Part shown: piece by piece, positions 60,753 to 64,000 of the stretch
How positions within the stretch are numbered: the stretch's first letter is position 1
Layout: every line of letters begins with the position of its first letter
From: JAGWRI01 sp963728785
GTDB taxonomy: Bacteria > Gemmatimonadota > Gemmatimonadetes > Gemmatimonadales > Gemmatimonadaceae
Direction: 5' to 3'
Length of the DNA: 64,000 nt
Assembly (NCBI GenBank): GCA_963728785.1
Contig: CAVSKV010000004.1
Span: 868,001 to 932,000, forward strand
Translations under genes and position numbers: made by a program
Notes under the pieces: generated by a model
What the model saw: the letters and a program-made list of their open reading frames with translations, nothing else
Told to the model about the DNA's origin: nothing
Database searches by the model: none

Positions 60753-62762
60753 CTACCACGCAATCCCGTAATCTTCCCCGTGATTGCTCGACGCGCCCCA
60801 CATCGTGTGATGCGCGAAGTCGAACATGATGGCGTTGATCGGGCCCGATGTCCGCTGTGTCGGTTCGAGCCGGTAGCCCATCCGCTCCAGCGCCTGTCTG
60901 GTAGAGTCGGGCAGGGAAGTGGCGATCATCATCCGTCCTGGCTCGTTCTCGTGCAACCCGAACGACGACCGCATCTGGTAGCTGTTGATGTTCGGCGCCT
61001 CGGACGCCTGTTGCGGCGTCATGCCGAACTCCACCACGTTGAGGAAGAACTGTAGCAGGTTCTGGTCCTGCGAGTCGCCCCCCTGCACGGCGAACGCCAG
61101 GTACGGCTTGCCGTCCTTGAGCGCAAGCGTGGGGGTGAGCGTGACGCGCGGGCGCATCCCCGGCTGGATCACGTTGTAGGGGCCGTCCTTGGCATACGTC
61201 ACGAAGCTCTGCGCGCGCTGGCTCAACCCGATCCCTGTGCGTCCCGCGATCACCGCCGGTACCCAGCCGCCGCTCGGCGTCACCGACACCACCCAGCCCG
61301 CCGAGTCGGCTGCCTCGATCGACGTCGTGCCGGCGTAGAAGTCGTTGACGAACGCCGAGTCGGCGCTCGTCGCGTCGTCGGGCATGAACTCCGAGGCCCC
61401 CGACATCCGGCCGGCACTCGTGTCCGGCTTCACCGGCACTTGGTCCTGCTGCCCACTCCGCGGTTGGCGGGGCGCTGGCTCGAACGACAGCGGGTTCCAC
61501 TGCGCGAGCAGATCCTTGAACGGGTTCACGCCGCCCTGGTACGGATACGGATCGCCCGGCTTCACCGTGGAATCGTTGTGCGTCCAGTCGATCTCGGCGA
61601 ATCGCGACTTGGCATACGCCTTGGAGAGCAGTCCCTGAACGGGCTCGGCAGGCGGGAAGTACGGGTCGCCGTAATAGAAATCGCGGTCGGCGAACGCCAG
61701 GTTCATTGTCTGATACAGGGTGTGGATGTACTTGGCCGAGTTGTAACCCATGGCCTTGACGTCAGTGTTCTCCAGAATGTTCAACGCCTGGAGCATCACC
61801 GGCCCCTGCTGCCAGATGGGGAGCTTGTAGACCTCGATGCCCTTGTAGTTGGTGTGCAGCGGCTCCTCGATGTGCACCTTCCAGTTTGCCAGGTCCTCCA
61901 TCGTGAACAGGCCGCCCTCCTCGCGCACGCCGCGCACGATCTCACGGGCGATGTCGCCCTTGTAGAACCTGTCGTACGCCGCATAGATGGCCTGCTTGCG
62001 GGTCTTGCCCTGCTTGAGCGCCTGCTGCTCGGCTTCGACGAGTTTACGCCACGTGGCGGCCAGGTCCTTCTGAACGAACACCTCGCCCGCGTACGGCCCG
62101 GGGTGCGCGGTGCCTGGGTGTGTAAACATGACGTCGCTGGCGTACCTCCACTGCGCGATCGTGTCCTTGTACTGCTGGATCGTGTTGCAGATCTGCGCCT
62201 CGATGGCGTAACCGTCGGCCATCTGGATGGCCGGCGCCAACACCTGCTTGAGCGACAGCTTGCCGTACCCGGCGAGCATCGTGAGCAGGCCGCCTACGGT
62301 TCCCGGCGTGACCGCGGCCAGCGGTCCGTACTCGGGCGGAAAGCGATAGCCATTGCTGTGATAGAACTCTGCCGTCGCTCCAGTGGGCGCCACACCCAGC
62401 GCGTCGATGCCGATCACCTTGTGCGTGTGCGGATTGTAGATGAGTGCCTGCGTCTCGCCGCCGCACGACAGCGTGTCCCACATGGTGCACCCGGCGGCGA
62501 GCATCGCCGCTGCGGCGTCCACCGCATTGCCGCCCTCGGCAAAGATCAGCGCGCCCGCCGTGGCCGACAGCGGCTTGCCCGTGATGGCCAGCCAGTGCGT
62601 GGCGTGGAGCGGCGGCTTCTCGGTTTGTGAATAACGCGGATCCTCCGCCTGCCGCGGCTGCGCGGTGCGGGGGCGCGTGCGCTGCGCGTGGAGCGCCACC
62701 GGAGTCACCGTGAGCAGCGCGGCGACCGCGAGGTCACGCATGTGAATCTGCAGTCTCGGCAT
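60753..62762 (-). CDS. Gamma-glutamyltranspeptidase family protein
   Basis: 669 aa from the ATG at 62762; the longer in-frame extension runs into the upstream gene and is rejected. A short signal peptide (L-A-V-A-A-L-L-T-V-T-P-V-A-L-H-A-Q) targets the periplasm. Ntn-hydrolase family features include G-G-N-A-V-D-A-A-A-A and the autocleavage site with catalytic Thr in G-T-T-S-I-E-A-A-D (Thr479), giving a small subunit of about 190 residues, and G-W-V-V-S-V-T-P-S after it. It cleaves gamma-glutamyl bonds such as in glutathione, or related amides. 8 nt separate it from the preceding VPS10/BNR gene. Confidence 0.9.
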   Translation of the reverse strand: MPRLQIHMRDLAVAALLTVTPVALHAQRTRPRTAQPRQAEDPRYSQTEKPPLHATHWLAITGKPLSATAGALIFAEGGNAVDAAAAMLAAGCTMWDTLSCGGETQALIYNPHTHKVIGIDALGVAPTGATAEFYHSNGYRFPPEYGPLAAVTPGTVGGLLTMLAGYGKLSLKQVLAPAIQMADGYAIEAQICNTIQQYKDTIAQWRYASDVMFTHPGTAHPGPYAGEVFVQKDLAATWRKLVEAEQQALKQGKTRKQAIYAAYDRFYKGDIAREIVRGVREEGGLFTMEDLANWKVHIEEPLHTNYKGIEVYKLPIWQQGPVMLQALNILENTDVKAMGYNSAKYIHTLYQTMNLAFADRDFYYGDPYFPPAEPVQGLLSKAYAKSRFAEIDWTHNDSTVKPGDPYPYQGGVNPFKDLLAQWNPLSFEPAPRQPRSGQQDQVPVKPDTSAGRMSGASEFMPDDATSADSAFVNDFYAGTTSIEAADSAGWVVSVTPSGGWVPAVIAGRTGIGLSQRAQSFVTYAKDGPYNVIQPGMRPRVTLTPTLALKDGKPYLAFAVQGGDSQDQNLLQFFLNVVEFGMTPQQASEAPNINSYQMRSSFGLHENEPGRMMIATSLPDSTRQALERMGYRLEPTQRTSGPINAIMFDFAHHTMWGASSNHGEDYGIAW

Positions 62763-62770
62763 GAGTCCGC

Positions 62771-64000
62771 TCACGGAACGATCGGTTTGGCTGGCGCCGC
62801 CGGCACGATCACGGCCGCCTTGGCATCCAGCAGTGCATTGAACGCCGCGATCTGGTCGCCCAGCAGGAAATCGATCTTGGCCTGCACGGCGGGCCACTGT
62901 GCCTGCAGGTCGGCCAGCCGCTTGCTCACGCCATTGGTCACCGGCATGTACGACCCATCGACCTGACTGGCCAGATACGCCCACTGATCGGCGATGCCGT
63001 TGGGGAAGTTGATGATGTCCTGTCCGTTGGTGTGCTTGGGCTGTACGAGGTAGACGCTGAGCGAGTCGAGCCGGCCGGCCAGCGCATTGCCCACCGACGA
63101 CACGCTGTCGCTCTTCGGCAGGTCCTTGGCATGTGCCACGATGGTCTTCACCTGATCGCGCACGTCGTCGAGCCGCTTGGCGTCGTGGAAGATGGCGTTC
63201 GTGCGCGCATTGATGGCCTGAATGACGCGCTGTTCCTCCGCCATCTGTGCGGCGGTGAGGTGGATGCGCGGATCCTGCTTCACCGTGAGGGGCGCCGAGT
63301 AGCTCTTGCCGTTCGCCGTCAGGCGCACCGTGTACTGGCCGGGCGCCACCACGTACCCGCCGGTTGAGCCGAAGAAGTTCACTCCGCGCGGCGCGTCGAG
63401 GGGGGCGGTGCGCAGATCCCACTCCGCGCGGTGCATTCCCGGCGTGCCGGGTACGCCGCGCTCACCAGGCTTCGGCTTGCCCTCGTACGTGCGGATGACG
63501 TTGTTGCCGGCGTCGAGCATCTCGAGCTTCACCTTGGCGGAGTCGGTGCCGGCGGCAAGGTCGTAATAGATGATGGCGCCGCTGGGCGGGTTGGCGCCTG
63601 CGGGCGCGCTGTTGAGGCCGTCGAACCCGCCGCCCCACTCGGTGAGATACGCGGGGCGGGGCGCGAACAGCTTGGTGTCCGACGGCCCGACGCTCTCCGC
63701 GCCCTGCTCGAGCGGACTCACATCGTCGAGAATCCAGAAGGCGCGTCCTTCGGTTGACGCGACCAGATCGCCGTTGCGGAGCTGCAGATCGGTTACCGGC
63801 ACCGGGGGCAGATTGGCCTGCAGGCTCTGCCAGTGCTGGCCGTCGTCGAACGAAACGTAGGCACCGGTTTCGGCGCCGGCATAGAGCAATCCGCGGCGCA
63901 CCTTGTCGGCGCGCACCACGCGTGCCTGATCGCCGTCGCGAATTCCGTTCACGAGTTGAGTCCACGAGCGGCCGTAGTCGGTGGTCTTGTAGATGTGCGG
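62771..64000 (-). CDS. VPS10/sortilin-type BNR protein, C-terminal part (cut by window end)
   Basis: Open frame from the stop at 62771 through base 64000; the N-terminus lies outside. At the window edge H-I-Y-K-T-T-D-Y-G-R-S-W is an Asp-box, and G-A-Y-V-S-F-D-D-G-Q-H-W follows. After the propeller comes a beta-domain (G-Q-Y-T-V-R-L-T-A-N-G-K) and an alpha-helical tail of about 140 residues (Q-M-A-E-E-Q-R-V-I-Q-A-I-N-A-R onward). The paralogue at 56116 stops just where this helical tail begins. It precedes ggt by 8 nt, probably in one transcript. Confidence 0.85.
   Translation of the reverse strand, partial: PHIYKTTDYGRSWTQLVNGIRDGDQARVVRADKVRRGLLYAGAETGAYVSFDDGQHWQSLQANLPPVPVTDLQLRNGDLVASTEGRAFWILDDVSPLEQGAESVGPSDTKLFAPRPAYLTEWGGGFDGLNSAPAGANPPSGAIIYYDLAAGTDSAKVKLEMLDAGNNVIRTYEGKPKPGERGVPGTPGMHRAEWDLRTAPLDAPRGVNFFGSTGGYVVAPGQYTVRLTANGKSYSAPLTVKQDPRIHLTAAQMAEEQRVIQAINARTNAIFHDAKRLDDVRDQVKTIVAHAKDLPKSDSVSSVGNALAGRLDSLSVYLVQPKHTNGQDIINFPNGIADQWAYLASQVDGSYMPVTNGVSKRLADLQAQWPAVQAKIDFLLGDQIAAFNALLDAKAAVIVPAAPAKPIVP

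Noticed and set aside
1..64000. tRNA, rRNA, riboswitch or transposase genes
   Set aside because: The gaps between genes were read by eye and none showed a cloverleaf-like T-loop/acceptor pattern, known riboswitch core, or IS-type terminal repeats with a transposase. A covariance-model scan was not possible.

Overview
The window is about 68-70% G+C (estimated by eye), diderm-type and gene dense. It carries meso-diaminopimelate-type MurE, many lipoboxes, TolC-like outer membrane proteins, PadR-associated FtsX/MacB permeases, VPS10/BNR proteins and a large set of secreted metallopeptidases. That mix looks like a member of the Gemmatimonadota; this is inferred from gene content and style, not from a search.

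Region 1 (1-20.9 kb, nearly all +) is a division and cell-wall (dcw) cluster: ftsI (5'-truncated by the window edge), murE, murF, mraY, murD, ftsW, murG, murC, ftsQ, ftsA and ftsZ. Many neighbours share ATGA or TTGA stop/start overlaps. murB and ddl are absent between murC and ftsQ. An ogt-type repair gene sits on the opposite strand between ftsA and ftsZ. A LytM/M23 peptidase gene overlaps the ftsZ stop, then come a VWA-like membrane protein, ftsY and recG.

Region 2 (21-34.4 kb) holds a small exported protein, a large secreted M14-type peptidase, a minus-strand tripartite efflux set (HlyD adaptor, MacB-like permease, TolC-like channel) with no ATPase gene, a BNR/sialidase-like lipoprotein, and a complete CUT2-type sugar ABC importer.

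Region 3 (34.4-43.7 kb) is more accessory: an FtsX/MacB-type permease with the decayed tail of a second one beside it, a two-domain cupredoxin-like lipoprotein, an exported PAP2 phosphatase, a Crp/Fnr regulator, a stub of a YfcC-like transporter that still has a good promoter, an ECF sigma/anti-sigma/secretin-N-like set, and a YdjM-like membrane protein.

Region 4 (43.7-64 kb) is dominated by exported hydrolases: two M1 aminopeptidases, an M13 endopeptidase, an M30-like lipoprotein protease, gamma-glutamyltranspeptidase and two VPS10/BNR proteins (one Tat-exported, one cut by the window end). It also has a PadR regulator, a TolC-like protein and a Sco/CtaG copper-delivery pair. Together these suggest an aerobic heterotroph that digests protein and peptide outside the cytoplasm.

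The most unusual items are: three intergenic arrays of one degenerate octamer (GGACAGTC/GACTGTCC); two chimeric or decayed genes (an internally deleted cyanophycinase joined to a beta-lactamase tail, and the N-terminus of a PadR-linked permease fused in frame to a periplasmic carboxypeptidase-regulatory/plug protein); a GGGGGC tract in a 5' leader; a palindrome just downstream of the padR promoter; and several promoters whose -10 box lies almost at the start codon. No tRNA, rRNA, CRISPR array, transposase or phage gene was recognised.
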